Below are positions 34,163 through 44,903 of a stretch of 64,000 bases of DNA, piece after piece (positions within the stretch are counted from its first letter, which is position 1; each line of letters starts with the position of its first letter). The notes beneath the pieces are model-generated. The model searched no databases. It saw only the letters and a program-made list of their open reading frames with translations, and was not told the DNA's origin. The stretch spans positions 1,984,001-2,048,000 of the forward strand of contig NZ_CP030034.1 of the NCBI RefSeq assembly GCF_006874625.1. Reading direction: 5' to 3'. The stretch is from Bdellovibrio sp. NC01 (GTDB taxonomy: Bacteria > Bdellovibrionota > Bdellovibrionia > Bdellovibrionales > Bdellovibrionaceae). The position numbers were made by a program, and so were the translations under genes.

Positions 34163-37100
34163 TTAGCTCCTCAATTCAATAAAATCCGTTCGACCGAACA
34201 GAGAATGAACTCCCTCAAAGAATTCATTATTCACGTTAATACTTAAACCCTCTGTGACTTCCATCATCACACGACGATTCATGTCTGGCATATCAATTTC
34301 TAATCCAACCGCAGTAGGACCTGGATAATCTTTCATCAAAGAGTGTAAGCGATGATAGTCCTCGTGCGGAATACGATCTAACCTTAAGACCAGGCGTTTT
34401 GTTTTCTTTAAGATGTCTTCCATTGGCGAAACCGAATCCACCATGATCTTAGCGACACCTTCTTCGACCTCAAGACCACCACCAATTAAGACAGGACGCT
34501 CATCACGAAGTTGCGCTTCGTTTTTAGAGTACGCATCAGGGAAGATCACAAGCTCGACCGCCCCCGTTAAGTCCTCAAGCTTACCGAAGGCCATACGCGT
34601 GCCTTTCTTCGTGATCAGTTCACGAAGTTCGGTGATAAGACCGGCAACCACGACACGCTTTTTAGCGGCGTCACGGTTTTTCCAATCTTTCTTGGCAGCC
34701 TTCATAGCTTCCGCTTCCGGCGAACCCGGCGGCGGCATTTGCTTAGGTAAGTCGATCACTTTACAAGAGGTCCAGATCTCTGAAAGAGTGTCGAAGCCCT
34801 TCAATGGGTGATCGCTCAGATAGAATCCTAGAACTTCTTTTTCGTAAGCTAGCGAAGCAGTACGACTCCATGGCTTTACATCTTCCAAAACAACAACTGT
34901 TTCAGTTGATGGACCACCAAGGTCAAACAACGACGATTGACCTAATTCACGATCTTTTTGCAAACCTTGAGCACGATCCAAGAACTTTTGATAGCCACTC
35001 ATGATTTGCGCACGATGCGCACCAAAACCTTCAAACGCACCAGCTTTAATCAAGCACTCGATCACTTTTTTATTTACGCGACGAAGATCGATGGAATTAA
35101 AGAACTCGTCCAACGACGTGAATTTTTTGTTAGGAAGTGATTCACGCGCTTCAATGATCGCCTCTACGGCACCTTGACCGACACCTTTGATCGCGCCAAG
35201 ACCGAAGTAAATCTCGTCACCATGAACATCGAAAAGATAATCAGAGAAATTCACGTGCGGCGACTTCACAGTCAAACCACGTTTCGCCGCATCCTTCGAG
35301 TACTTCACGATTTTTTCTGTATCAGACAACTCGGTTGATAGAAGTGCCGCAAAGAATTCCGCAGGATAATGGCACTTCAACCAGGCCGTTTGAATTGTCA
35401 CGACCGAGTAAGCAGCGGCATGCGATTTATTGAAACCGTAGTCCGCGAACTTATACATCAGATCAAACAACTCAGAAGATTTTTCTTTATTATGACCACG
35501 TTCCACCGCGCCCTTCATGAAGCGTTCGCGGTGTTGATCCATCTCCTCTTTGATCTTTTTACCCATCGCACGACGAAGCATGTCGGCTTCACCGAGAGAG
35601 TAACCAGCAATCTTCGAGGCGATACCCATAACTTGCTCTTGGTAAACCATGATACCGTAAGTTTCTGAAAGAACTTCGCGTGTATCTTCAAGCAAGTATT
35701 CAACAGGTGCTTTACCGTGTTTACGATCCGTAAAGTCAGGAATGTTCGCCATCGGACCTGGACGGTACAACGACGTGATCGCAGTGATGTCGGCAAAACT
35801 TGATGGACGGATTTTTCTTGTGGCATCCGTGATACCCTCACCCTCGAACTGGAACACCCCTGCGGTATCTCCGCGGGACATCATTTCGAAAGTTGCGGCA
35901 TCGGTCATCGGAATCATTTTTGTCGTAATGACCTTATTACGATTCTTCTTAATCAACTTCAAAGCAAGGTTGATATGAGTCAGAGTTTTCAAACCCAAGA
36001 AGTCGAATTTAATCAAACCGATTTTTTCGGCGTGCTTCATGTCGTACTGAACGACTTGCTCGCCATCAGCACCTTTGTACAATGGCGCGTGCTTAACAAG
36101 TTGTCCGTCACCGATGATAACGCCGGCAGCATGGATACCAGCATTTCGCACCATACCTTCCACGCGTTGAGCGAGGTCGATAAGGGTCGCAACTGTTGGG
36201 TTCATCTCCATCAGTTCCGTCAAACGCGGTTCCATCTCGAGTGATTCTTTTAAAGTCACACCGAGTTTATCTGGAATTAATTTTGTTACTTGATCCGTTT
36301 CAGCAAACAACATCCCAAGCACACGCCCCACGTCTTTCAATGCGGCACGTGTTTGCAATTTACCGTACGTGATAATTTGCGATACAGATTGTTGACCGTA
36401 TTTTTCCGTCACATAACGAATCACTTCCTGACGACGATCTTGACAGAAGTCGATATCGAAGTCGGGCATCGAGATACGTTCTGGATTCAAGAAACGCTCG
36501 AACAGTAGGAAATTTGGAAGTGGATCTAGATCCGTAATTCTTAAGCAATAAGCGACAAGGGAACCCGCACCGGAACCACGACCCGGCCCAACCGGAATGT
36601 CATTGTCCTTCGCCCAACCGATGAAGTCTTGGACGATTAGGAAGTAACCGTTGAAACCCATGCGGTCGATAATTCCCAACTCGAATTCAAGTCGTGAATA
36701 GTATTCTGGCTTTTTTTCTTCAGGAACTGTTTCACCACGAGCTTCAGCTTCTTCGAAGCGCGCAAGCAAACCCTCTTTTGCTTTCGCTGCGATAAAATCT
36801 TTTACGGTCACACCTTCAGGCGTGCCGAAAGTTGGAAGATGGTAAATCGGTTTTCCGTTTTCATCTTTCAATTTAAATTTTACATCGCAACGTTCAGCGA
36901 TTTGCAAAGTGTTGCTGATAGCTTCTGGCACATCAGCGAACAACTCGTGCATTTGTTCTGGTTTTTTAAAATAGAACTCATCCGTTCCCAAACGGAAACG
37001 ACTTTCATCGCTCAAAGTTTTATTGGTACCGATACAGATCAAAACCTCTTGGGCGATTTGATCGTCTTGAGTCATGTAGTGCACGTCATTCGACGCCACC

Positions 37101-37705
37101 ACTGGCACACCAACAATTTTTGAAGCTTCAAGCAAGAATGGATTGATCTGATCCCACTCAGGCACACCTGTGCGGCACATCTCTAGATACAAACGATCAT
37201 CGAAGATTTCTTTAAGCTGACGGATCTTTGCAAGAGCCGCGTCTGGGCCTTCTTTCAGGAAAGCATCAGCCACTTCACCACGCAAGCCGCCTGTTAAACA
37301 GATCAAATTTGAATTGTACTCTTTGATCACTTCGTAATCGATACGCGGTTTCCAGTAGAAACCTTCTTGGTAACCGATTGTCGAAAGCTTACAGAGGTTT
37401 TGATAACCCAAAGTATTTTGCGCAAGTAAAACCAAACGACGAGGGCCTGCTGCAACTTGATCACGATCTTGTTTTTTTTCTAAACGAGAACCTGGAGCAA
37501 GATACGCATCCAATCCCAAGATCGGTTTGACGTTGTTGTCTTTACAAGCAAAGTAAAATTCAACAGCACCGAACATGTTTCCGTTATCAGTCAACGCAGC
37601 AGCCGGCATGCCCATGGCAGCAGCTTTTTTTGCGATAGCTTTAACTCGACAAGCGGCCTCTAAAAGAGAGTATTCAGAATGGGTATGAAGATGCACAAAA
37701 GACAT
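34163..37705 (-). CDS. dnaE: DNA polymerase III alpha subunit
   Basis: 1180 residues, the normal DnaE1 length. The N-terminal PHP domain starts FVHLHTHSEYSLLEA. The palm has the catalytic aspartates in MPDFDIDFCQDRR and the preceding GPGRGSGAGS. The finger region contains FGAHRAQ and similar, and the C-terminal OB fold runs VVVAGLITELRELITKKG. It performs processive chromosomal replication. The two exported FlgT-like genes follow within 3 and 9 nt, an unexpected partnership of replication and envelope functions in one transcript. Confidence 0.97.
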   Translation of the reverse strand: MSFVHLHTHSEYSLLEAACRVKAIAKKAAAMGMPAAALTDNGNMFGAVEFYFACKDNNVKPILGLDAYLAPGSRLEKKQDRDQVAAGPRRLVLLAQNTLGYQNLCKLSTIGYQEGFYWKPRIDYEVIKEYNSNLICLTGGLRGEVADAFLKEGPDAALAKIRQLKEIFDDRLYLEMCRTGVPEWDQINPFLLEASKIVGVPVVASNDVHYMTQDDQIAQEVLICIGTNKTLSDESRFRLGTDEFYFKKPEQMHELFADVPEAISNTLQIAERCDVKFKLKDENGKPIYHLPTFGTPEGVTVKDFIAAKAKEGLLARFEEAEARGETVPEEKKPEYYSRLEFELGIIDRMGFNGYFLIVQDFIGWAKDNDIPVGPGRGSGAGSLVAYCLRITDLDPLPNFLLFERFLNPERISMPDFDIDFCQDRRQEVIRYVTEKYGQQSVSQIITYGKLQTRAALKDVGRVLGMLFAETDQVTKLIPDKLGVTLKESLEMEPRLTELMEMNPTVATLIDLAQRVEGMVRNAGIHAAGVIIGDGQLVKHAPLYKGADGEQVVQYDMKHAEKIGLIKFDFLGLKTLTHINLALKLIKKNRNKVITTKMIPMTDAATFEMMSRGDTAGVFQFEGEGITDATRKIRPSSFADITAITSLYRPGPMANIPDFTDRKHGKAPVEYLLEDTREVLSETYGIMVYQEQVMGIASKIAGYSLGEADMLRRAMGKKIKEEMDQHRERFMKGAVERGHNKEKSSELFDLMYKFADYGFNKSHAAAYSVVTIQTAWLKCHYPAEFFAALLSTELSDTEKIVKYSKDAAKRGLTVKSPHVNFSDYLFDVHGDEIYFGLGAIKGVGQGAVEAIIEARESLPNKKFTSLDEFFNSIDLRRVNKKVIECLIKAGAFEGFGAHRAQIMSGYQKFLDRAQGLQKDRELGQSSLFDLGGPSTETVVVLEDVKPWSRTASLAYEKEVLGFYLSDHPLKGFDTLSEIWTSCKVIDLPKQMPPPGSPEAEAMKAAKKDWKNRDAAKKRVVVAGLITELRELITKKGTRMAFGKLEDLTGAVELVIFPDAYSKNEAQLRDERPVLIGGGLEVEEGVAKIMVDSVSPMEDILKKTKRLVLRLDRIPHEDYHRLHSLMKDYPGPTAVGLEIDMPDMNRRVMMEVTEGLSINVNNEFFEGVHSLFGRTDFIELRS

Positions 37706-37792
37706 GATAAATTCATATCTTAGATAGGCCTCTTATTCAAATCGGAAGCCCTGCATCATAGGGCTAAAGAAGGGTTATTTCCGAGGGAAATC

Positions 37793-40700
37793 CTATTTAG
37801 AGTTTAACTTGCTTTCAATAGCATCCAGACGCTTCTTTAAAGCCTCATTTTCTTGTTTCAGCTGCGCATTTTCCTGTTGAATTGATGAGATTTGTCGTTT
37901 CTGAGAGGCGAGTTCCGCATGAACGACCTGACTATCCCCCAGCCATCTTTGATAAAGCTCGCGCACAGCTTGCAAAACAACGGCTGACAAGTGCGAGTAA
38001 TCAACCGTTTTGATTCTCTTCAAAGTCGCGTTCTTATCGGCGTTATCCATTTCTCTCACTAATTCAGGGTATTGCTTTTCAAGACTTTGCGCAATCACAC
38101 CCACTTGATGACCTTGCTCTTGACGAGTCTTCGCATCTTTCCAATCAAAACCTACACCAGGAACTTGCATGATTTTATCCAACGTTCCTTTTAAAGGTTT
38201 GATATTTTCTTTTAAGCGAATGTCAGAGGAAGCAGTCAGTGCGCCTGTGTAGTATGTATTCGTCGCACTCAGGTAGAGATTTGGCATGTTATTGCCATTC
38301 CATCCCGTGATACGCAGACCGTTATTATTACCAGTGAAACTTGTGTTACCAATTTCCAAGTAAGAGTAACTGTCACTCCATCCCGGGAAAAATTCCATCA
38401 TCCCGTAAGGACTTTGGAATACGGTACTTGCTGACAATCCTGTCGAGTGATTGACATGTAGAAGAGTGATCGGCGCGCCGGTACCGATCCCCACGCCACC
38501 ATTACTAGCGATCGTCATACGAATCGCACCATTGGTATTTCCATCTGCGGTTGTCATAAAATTCATACCACCGCCAGCGTGAGTAGCATCCCAGTTTTCA
38601 GAAGCAAAAAAGTTAATGCCGATCGGCTGTGCCGGTAGTGGATAAGAACTTCCGTTGTAACCACTGGCCCAGATATAACCTAGACCATCATTCGCTACGA
38701 CTGCAGTTTTCGAGGCGCTCGTCCCGCGCGCACGATAGAAACCAAGACCACCGCCACCATTGGAAGTATTAGTGATATACTCATTACTCATTCCTCGAGG
38801 AGCGCCCGTCCCTGTATCCAACACATGAAAAACTGAAAAAGGCGAAGTCGTTCCAATCCCCACATTTCCAGAAGGCATTAACGTCATTTTACGTGAACAT
38901 GTCGGGTTGCAATTCTCAAACAGAAAGCCACCTGGTGAAGCGTCGGTCGTCCCAAGGTTATAAAGATTCCACTTATTGCCACCTGCAGAGTTATTAAAAA
39001 TGAGCGGGTTGTTCGCATCCGTTGGCGATTCAATCGTGGTCGTACCTTTCACGTGCAACGTAGAACCGGGAGCAGTTGTACCAATCCCTACCAGACCCGA
39101 GGAGTCAATTCTCATTCTTTCGGTCGCATCACTAGCCGTACCACCTGTCGTGTAAAATTCGATACGACCTTTCACTGTATGAGTGGCACTTGCCGGAGCC
39201 GCATCTGCGTGAGACGCCATGTAAGCCGCGCGATAAGTACCCGTGCCGTCATGACCATAGAACGATATAAAACCAAGTTCGTCGTTGTTATTAACAGCAG
39301 CGTAGTTGCGATTTTTCCAAAAGCTAAAAGTCGAACCACTTGAGGTCGCCGTATTATTTTCAAACGCAGCAGCTCCATTCACATGAAGATTCGCGCCTGG
39401 GTTTGTGACATTAATACCAACGTTACCGTTGTTCAAAATTGTCATGCGAGCCGTGTTGTTCGTAATAAAAGATAAATTATTATTGTCGGTCGTACCTAAA
39501 CTTGCAGCTGCCGCAAAGGCATTACCACCATTCGCAAAAAAACCAGAAGTTGCGTAGTTAGTACACCCCATGACTCCCGCAGCATCAAATGTCAGTAATT
39601 GACCAAGACCACAACTGAAAGGCACATAGGCAGAACCTGTTCCATTCGATGCAATCAGACGATTTGCCGTCATTGAGGTTGCACCCGTTCCGCCTTTGCT
39701 GACTGGTACGGCCGATGGGAAGTTTGCTGGATCAGCAGAAATAGTTCCTGAAGACACCGCGATGCCCGACCCCACTTGCACCACACCTTGAGTGGATGTT
39801 GTTGCAGCATTCACGCTGATCGCCGGTGTTGTTGAACCTGTTGCAACGACGATCGGCAAAGTGCCCGTCACATTGGTCACAGTCCCATTTGCTGGAGTAA
39901 TCCATTTCAATCCACTTGCTTGGGTTGAGTCTGCACTTAAAACTTGTGCATCAGCGCCCACAGGCAAACGAATATTGTTCGATCCGTCACGAACGTGAAT
40001 ATCACCTTTTGTAGTTAGCGGTGAAAGTGCGTTGAATGCAGCAAGCGCAGTCGTCGCACCGGTACCACCATTCGCAATTGGCAGTGTTCCAGTCACATCA
40101 GAAGTTAAATTAATTGAAGCCCCATTTGCAGCGGCAGTGATTCTGCCTTGAGCATCGACAGTGATATTCGCGCGAGTATATGATCCCGCTGTCACTGCGG
40201 TGTTTGCCAAATTCACTGTCACAGTCCCTGTCGTCCCACCACCAGATAAACCCGTGCCAGCTGTCACACCTGTGATTGTGCCGCCAGAACCCGTCGCAGA
40301 AGCAATTGATACCCACGCACCAGAGTTGTATTGATAAATAACTTTTGAATCGGTCGCGAAATAAATCGCACCAGCAGATGGCGAAGAAGGTTTAGAAGCA
40401 TCAAGACCTGTTTGAATTGATGGAGTTCCACCTGCGTTTGTCACTAATTGATCAAGTATGCCATAACCACTTAATGAGTTTGGTTTACCAGTCGTGATTT
40501 TCGACCAATCAAGTGCAGGAATATCGGCAGCTAATAACGAAGCAGCACCCGAAGTGACGCGCCCTTTAGAATCCGTTGTGACTTTATAATATGTGCCAGC
40601 CGTTCCAGCCGCAGCCAATGTTAAAGTCGTTGATCCAGCCGAAGAAGTCACATCACCAGTAAATGCTGGTAGATTCGCAGCTGGAATAGTTCCGCTTAAA

Positions 40701-42244
40701 TCACTTGCAGCCAAAGGTGAATTCACAAAAGCAGTACCATTGTATTTTAGATAATCTTTATTCGCAGGAGTCGTGATTGTTAAAGTTGAACCCTGGAGTT
40801 TCGCAACTGTTGCAGCCGCAGAACCAGGACCCGAAGCGGTCACATCGCCAGTTAATGCTGTCACATAGTTGCCAGCTGTTTGCTTGCCATTAAATGTATT
40901 CCAATCCGCAGAAGACAAATAACCGTTCGTCGAAGTCGTCGCTTGAGAAATTGAAATTGCAGGCGTCGTTGAACCATTAGAAACTGAGATCGGTGCAGAG
41001 CCAGATACGGAAGTAACAGTACCACCACCGTTATTGTCATTACCAGCAACCCATTTCGTGCCGTTATATTTTAAAACCTGACCATTCGTTGGTGCGGAAG
41101 ATAAATCAATATCGTAACCTTTGATCTTATCAACGGAAGCGGCACCAATGGAACCACTCACGTCGCCAGCCAAAGACACATTGATCGCCTGACATAAAAA
41201 CTTACCGGCGACCGAACTCCAGTAAGGAGTTTCGTAAGCAGCACAGTTTGCAGAACCAACAGCTGTGTTGAAAGCCGCCGTCGTATGATAACCCGATAAA
41301 TTAGAACTTAAATTCGTCACGTCAGAAATCGCAATTGCTGACGAAATCCAATTCGTCCCGTTGAATTTAAAAAACTCCCCAGAAGTCGGTGTCGTCGCAG
41401 AGACACCAACATTGCGAATGGCGACGACCGATGGCCCTGGATAAGTTCCACTTAAATCCCCGCTTGCAGAAGCACCCGATTGAATCGCGTTCACGATGCG
41501 AGGGTCATTACCTGCAGCCACAGTTCCTGACACCGTACCAACATTCAAAGTTAGATTCGGAGTGGCTGCCCCGTTTGTCACAGTCAAATACGAATTTGCG
41601 GAAGTGACATTTGTCACCGTACCACCACTGGCACCACTCACTCCCGAACAACCAAATTTTTGCGTCGAAGCATTCCAAGTTAAGAAATTTCCGGAATCAC
41701 AAGTGATATTGCCATTCACCTCGGCCTTCACAAGAAGATCGCTGACTGTTTTGTCTGCGATCTTTTCTGCTGACTGAGAGTACGCCGCAAAAGGCACAGA
41801 ACGGATCACAGCATCAGGAGTAATCGTCTGCCAACCTGAGCCATCATAAAACTTCACACGCAGCTTACGATTGTCGCCAGAGCTTGCAGAATAGACCGTA
41901 CCACCTTCACAAACTAGATCCGTCGAATTATTGAAAGCATCCAGCAAAGTGAAACTAGGACCCGCTGGATAGGCGCGAACGCCCCCACCAATAGGAACAT
42001 CAAACACACCACCTGAGTTTGTCATATCGACGTGATCGACTTGCTCGCGATATAAAATACACTGACCGTTGGGTGTCGTGATTTCAAATTGAAAACTGAC
42101 GTTATTGTATTGAAGAGGAGTGCTATCGCTTTTTAAAATTCGCCCTTGATAAGTAAACGATGACGGCGAGGCTGCCGCCGAATTCACCAGCAATAGGAGC
42201 ATCAATATTGGAAATAAGGGACGTTCAGGTGATTTCCAAACCAT
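37793..42244 (-). CDS. MAT-type chimeric surface fibre A with C-terminal S74 chaperone domain
   Basis: 1483 residues. A signal peptide (to NSAAAS) leads an N-terminal domain (about 27-170: SFTYQGRILKSDSTPL, DMTNSGGVFDVPIGGG) nearly identical in fibres B and C. Long Gly/Ala/Thr/Ser repeats form a shaft (SGDLSGTYPGPSV, TGDVTSSAGSTTL, VTAGTGLSGGGT). A distal variable region follows, then an S74-type intramolecular chaperone at 1339-1430 (SSDIRLKENI ... GVIAQSLEKQYPELV) and a coiled coil to the end. The layout matches the Bdellovibrio mosaic adhesive trimer fibres thought to contact prey. GCCGATAA ends 6 nt before the ATG, so FliA control and a leaderless mRNA are likely. Confidence 0.88.
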   Translation of the reverse strand: MVWKSPERPLFPILMLLLLVNSAAASPSSFTYQGRILKSDSTPLQYNNVSFQFEITTPNGQCILYREQVDHVDMTNSGGVFDVPIGGGVRAYPAGPSFTLLDAFNNSTDLVCEGGTVYSASSGDNRKLRVKFYDGSGWQTITPDAVIRSVPFAAYSQSAEKIADKTVSDLLVKAEVNGNITCDSGNFLTWNASTQKFGCSGVSGASGGTVTNVTSANSYLTVTNGAATPNLTLNVGTVSGTVAAGNDPRIVNAIQSGASASGDLSGTYPGPSVVAIRNVGVSATTPTSGEFFKFNGTNWISSAIAISDVTNLSSNLSGYHTTAAFNTAVGSANCAAYETPYWSSVAGKFLCQAINVSLAGDVSGSIGAASVDKIKGYDIDLSSAPTNGQVLKYNGTKWVAGNDNNGGGTVTSVSGSAPISVSNGSTTPAISISQATTSTNGYLSSADWNTFNGKQTAGNYVTALTGDVTASGPGSAAATVAKLQGSTLTITTPANKDYLKYNGTAFVNSPLAASDLSGTIPAANLPAFTGDVTSSAGSTTLTLAAAGTAGTYYKVTTDSKGRVTSGAASLLAADIPALDWSKITTGKPNSLSGYGILDQLVTNAGGTPSIQTGLDASKPSSPSAGAIYFATDSKVIYQYNSGAWVSIASATGSGGTITGVTAGTGLSGGGTTGTVTVNLANTAVTAGSYTRANITVDAQGRITAAANGASINLTSDVTGTLPIANGGTGATTALAAFNALSPLTTKGDIHVRDGSNNIRLPVGADAQVLSADSTQASGLKWITPANGTVTNVTGTLPIVVATGSTTPAISVNAATTSTQGVVQVGSGIAVSSGTISADPANFPSAVPVSKGGTGATSMTANRLIASNGTGSAYVPFSCGLGQLLTFDAAGVMGCTNYATSGFFANGGNAFAAAASLGTTDNNNLSFITNNTARMTILNNGNVGINVTNPGANLHVNGAAAFENNTATSSGSTFSFWKNRNYAAVNNNDELGFISFYGHDGTGTYRAAYMASHADAAPASATHTVKGRIEFYTTGGTASDATERMRIDSSGLVGIGTTAPGSTLHVKGTTTIESPTDANNPLIFNNSAGGNKWNLYNLGTTDASPGGFLFENCNPTCSRKMTLMPSGNVGIGTTSPFSVFHVLDTGTGAPRGMSNEYITNTSNGGGGLGFYRARGTSASKTAVVANDGLGYIWASGYNGSSYPLPAQPIGINFFASENWDATHAGGGMNFMTTADGNTNGAIRMTIASNGGVGIGTGAPITLLHVNHSTGLSASTVFQSPYGMMEFFPGWSDSYSYLEIGNTSFTGNNNGLRITGWNGNNMPNLYLSATNTYYTGALTASSDIRLKENIKPLKGTLDKIMQVPGVGFDWKDAKTRQEQGHQVGVIAQSLEKQYPELVREMDNADKNATLKRIKTVDYSHLSAVVLQAVRELYQRWLGDSQVVHAELASQKRQISSIQQENAQLKQENEALKKRLDAIESKLNSK

Positions 42245-42250
42245 GCTTCT

Positions 42251-42278
42251 TTATCGGCAATTCTTTAGAGAGGCTAAA
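42251..42278 (-). promoter_or_regulatory. Sigma-28 (FliA)-like promoter of fibre A
   Basis: On the minus strand GCCGATAA (42258-42251) is a perfect -10 match ending 6 nt before the ATG at 42244. The -35 position, 12 nt further up, reads TTTAGCCT (4 of 8 matches to TCAAGTTT). Confidence 0.68.
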
Positions 42279-42318
42279 GAATTGGATTTGGAAATCACTG
42301 GGCTTTTTTCGTTAAATA

Positions 42319-43260
42319 TCAGAAAGGGATGCTTTTAATAGACACGCCTTCTGGAATTTGAGCTTTATCCAAATTCAAACGATCGTTTACGATTGGGATT
42401 ATGACAGTCTTGTCGTCATCTCCCGCATTCAAGACTAGACGAAGCTGCACACCTTGAATCGCATTCGCATCTGTTGCGCCATCAATATTCCACATCGTTG
42501 CAATGCCATTTCTGAATTCGATCTTATCAGAATTGGGAGCGCTTGGGTCCGCCTCAAATTGAGCATCAAGGACACTGATCGCCCACCCTGGTTTGGCTAC
42601 CATGTCCACTTGCAAACGTTGGAAAAACTGAGTCTTGGAAGCATATTTCAACAACAAGGCATTAGCCATACCTTGTGCCGGAGTTTGAAAATCCAAATCA
42701 CGAGTCGAATCACCAGAGATAACTCCTAAGAAACGATAACCCAATTTTGAATTTGGAACTTCAAGGGCAAATGGATGGCGAACAACTTCGGAATTCGTAA
42801 AATCGTTAAAAGAAATAATCAATTTCCCTGTCGGCACATCATAAAGACGATAACCCGCCATCGCAGCACAACAGCCATCAAGTGACGTCAACATGTAGGA
42901 GCCAACATCACTAAAACCAAAATCAGTCGCAGTTTCTGACTTCGTATAAAGAGGTGTTGAAAAATTATTTCCGCCACGCACAGTCCATTTGATTGTGCCA
43001 TTGATGCCATCTGCATTCGTGTATTCCTGGCGAGTCAAAAGACTATCAACCAAATACAATCCCGAATCTGAACCCCAATCCTGAACAACGTCGTAATTTT
43101 GAATGCTCTTTTCAGCAACATTCAGACCGTCATTGTTTTTAAAGTAACGAAATTTTGAAACACCAGAGGCTTGATAATAAATCGTTTGCGCAGCCAACGC
43201 TGTCACAGAAACCAAGAGAGCTGCGGCAAGCACAGAAGTTTTTGATTTTACACGAACCAC
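42319..43260 (-). CDS. Secreted protein of unknown function
   Basis: 313 residues, GTG start with AAGGAG 8 nt upstream, signal peptide to VTALAA-Q. The mature domain is beta-rich (FNDFTNSEVVRHPFALEVP, IKWTVRGGNN) with no recognised family and a vicinal Cys pair (DGCCAA). It lies upstream of fibre A on the same strand, but the 75-nt gap contains the fibre's own promoter, so they need not be cotranscribed. Possibly an accessory surface protein; no evidence beyond position. Confidence 0.72.
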   Translation of the reverse strand: MVRVKSKTSVLAAALLVSVTALAAQTIYYQASGVSKFRYFKNNDGLNVAEKSIQNYDVVQDWGSDSGLYLVDSLLTRQEYTNADGINGTIKWTVRGGNNFSTPLYTKSETATDFGFSDVGSYMLTSLDGCCAAMAGYRLYDVPTGKLIISFNDFTNSEVVRHPFALEVPNSKLGYRFLGVISGDSTRDLDFQTPAQGMANALLLKYASKTQFFQRLQVDMVAKPGWAISVLDAQFEADPSAPNSDKIEFRNGIATMWNIDGATDANAIQGVQLRLVLNAGDDDKTVIIPIVNDRLNLDKAQIPEGVSIKSIPF

Positions 43261-43377
43261 AAGAAGACTCCTTCAAAGAAGTTTTGATTCAACTCTGAAA
43301 TCAAAGCGTTCTTTGTAGGACTCTTCAAATAAAAAAGCACGGCTTAAAAATTTATAATGAGAATTTGCTGCTGCGAA

Positions 43378-44898
43378 CTATTCCCACTCGATCGTTCCAG
43401 GAGGCTTGCTAGTCACGTCGTAAACGACGCGGTTCACACCTTTAACTTTGTTCGTAATCAAATTCGAAACTTCGCGCAGAAACTGGAATTCAAACGGATA
43501 CCAATCCGCTGTCATACCATCACTTGAAGTGACCGCACGTAAAGCCAAGACGTGGTCATAAGTGCGCGAGTCACCTTGCACACCCACGGTTTTCACGGGC
43601 AACAACACACAGAAAGCTTGCCAGATTTTTTCATACAAACCTTGTCTGCGAAGTTCAGAAATATAAACGTCGTCAGCGTCTTTTAAAATGCGCAACTTTT
43701 CTTCAGTCACTTCACCTAAGACACGAATCGCAAGCCCCGGCCCCGGGAACGGATGACGCCATAACATCGCGTGTGGCAAGCCCAACTGTGCACCCAATGC
43801 ACGAACTTCATCTTTAAACAGCTCACGCACGGGCTCCACAAGCCCTAGATGCATTTTTTCTGGAAGACCACCCACATTGTGATGCGACTTAATCGTGACA
43901 CTGCCACCGACCGAAGAAACGCTTTCAATCACGTCTGGATACAAAGTACCTTGCGCAAGCCATTTGATTGGCAAATTGCGATCGTAACTTTTATCAAAGA
44001 TTTCAATAAACACACGGCCGATGGTTTTGCGTTTATCTTCAGGATCGGTCTTACCTTTAAGAGCCGACAAGAATTCCTTCGAAGCATCAACGCCTTTGAC
44101 GTTCAGACCAATTTCTTTATAAGAAACTAAAACATTTTCGAATTCATTTTTACGTAGAAGTCCATTATCAACAAAAACACAGTGCACACGTTCTGAACCC
44201 AAGGCTTGAGTTAACAGAGTGGCAACAACTGTTGAATCAACGCCACCACTTAAACCGACAAGAACATGATCTGTGGGACCAACTTGCTTGCGAACTTCTT
44301 GTAGCAAATGATCTTTGATATGAGGAGCATCCCAATCCGCCCTCGCTTTACACATGTCTTTGGCAAAGTATTGAAGCAAGTTTAAACCGTGATCTGTGTG
44401 CGCCACCTCTGGATGGAATTGCACCGCTAGCACGTCATCAGAACGCATTGCTGCTGGGTGATTCCCATCTGACATCGCGATGATTTTAAAACCCGGTGGC
44501 ACCGCTTCAACAACGTCACCGTGACTCATCCAAACCTGTTGTTTCTTTGGAACTTCAGGCAGGGCTTCCGTCCATGTTACATAATTAAGACCATACTCGC
44601 GATGATGCGCCTTCGTTACTTTACCACCCAGTGAATGAGTCAGTAACTGCATACCATAACAAACGCAGAATAAAGGACTTATGTTACGAAGCTCCGGAAT
44701 ATTTCTTTGCGGAGAACCAGGTTCATAAACTGAATTAGGTCCGCCACTTAAAATAATTCCGTAAGGATTTTTTTTACGAATTTCCTCTGTTGGATATTGG
44801 TAAGAATGAATTTCAGAGTAAAATCCAAGCTCACGCAAGCGACGAGCGATTAATTGTGTAAACTGCGAACCAAAATCTAAAATAATAAAACCGCGCAT
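43378..44898 (-). CDS. guaA: GMP synthase (glutamine-hydrolysing)
   Basis: 506 residues. The N-terminal class I amidotransferase has the nucleophile in FCVCYGMQLL and the His-Glu pair in AVQFHPEVAHT. The ATP-PPase P-loop is LVGLSGGVDSTVV, followed by the GuaA dimerisation domain (RPRSRTYDHVLALR-like RTYDHVLALRAVTSSDGMT) and the terminal TKPPGTIEWE-like motif SKPPGTIEWE. It converts XMP to GMP. It starts 6 nt after guaB, the classic guaBA operon. Confidence 0.97.
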   Translation of the reverse strand: MRGFIILDFGSQFTQLIARRLRELGFYSEIHSYQYPTEEIRKKNPYGIILSGGPNSVYEPGSPQRNIPELRNISPLFCVCYGMQLLTHSLGGKVTKAHHREYGLNYVTWTEALPEVPKKQQVWMSHGDVVEAVPPGFKIIAMSDGNHPAAMRSDDVLAVQFHPEVAHTDHGLNLLQYFAKDMCKARADWDAPHIKDHLLQEVRKQVGPTDHVLVGLSGGVDSTVVATLLTQALGSERVHCVFVDNGLLRKNEFENVLVSYKEIGLNVKGVDASKEFLSALKGKTDPEDKRKTIGRVFIEIFDKSYDRNLPIKWLAQGTLYPDVIESVSSVGGSVTIKSHHNVGGLPEKMHLGLVEPVRELFKDEVRALGAQLGLPHAMLWRHPFPGPGLAIRVLGEVTEEKLRILKDADDVYISELRRQGLYEKIWQAFCVLLPVKTVGVQGDSRTYDHVLALRAVTSSDGMTADWYPFEFQFLREVSNLITNKVKGVNRVVYDVTSKPPGTIEWE

Positions 44899-44903
44899 CG
44901 TTT

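Noticed and set aside
37747-37765. AGCCCT-GCATCAT-AGGGCT hairpin after fibre A as terminator
   Set aside because: Six base pairs without a T run on the minus strand; too weak to call.
37793-42244. Phage tail-fibre genes of a prophage
   Set aside because: S74 domains occur in phage fibres, but these genes have signal peptides and lie among housekeeping genes with no capsid, portal, integrase or lysis genes.
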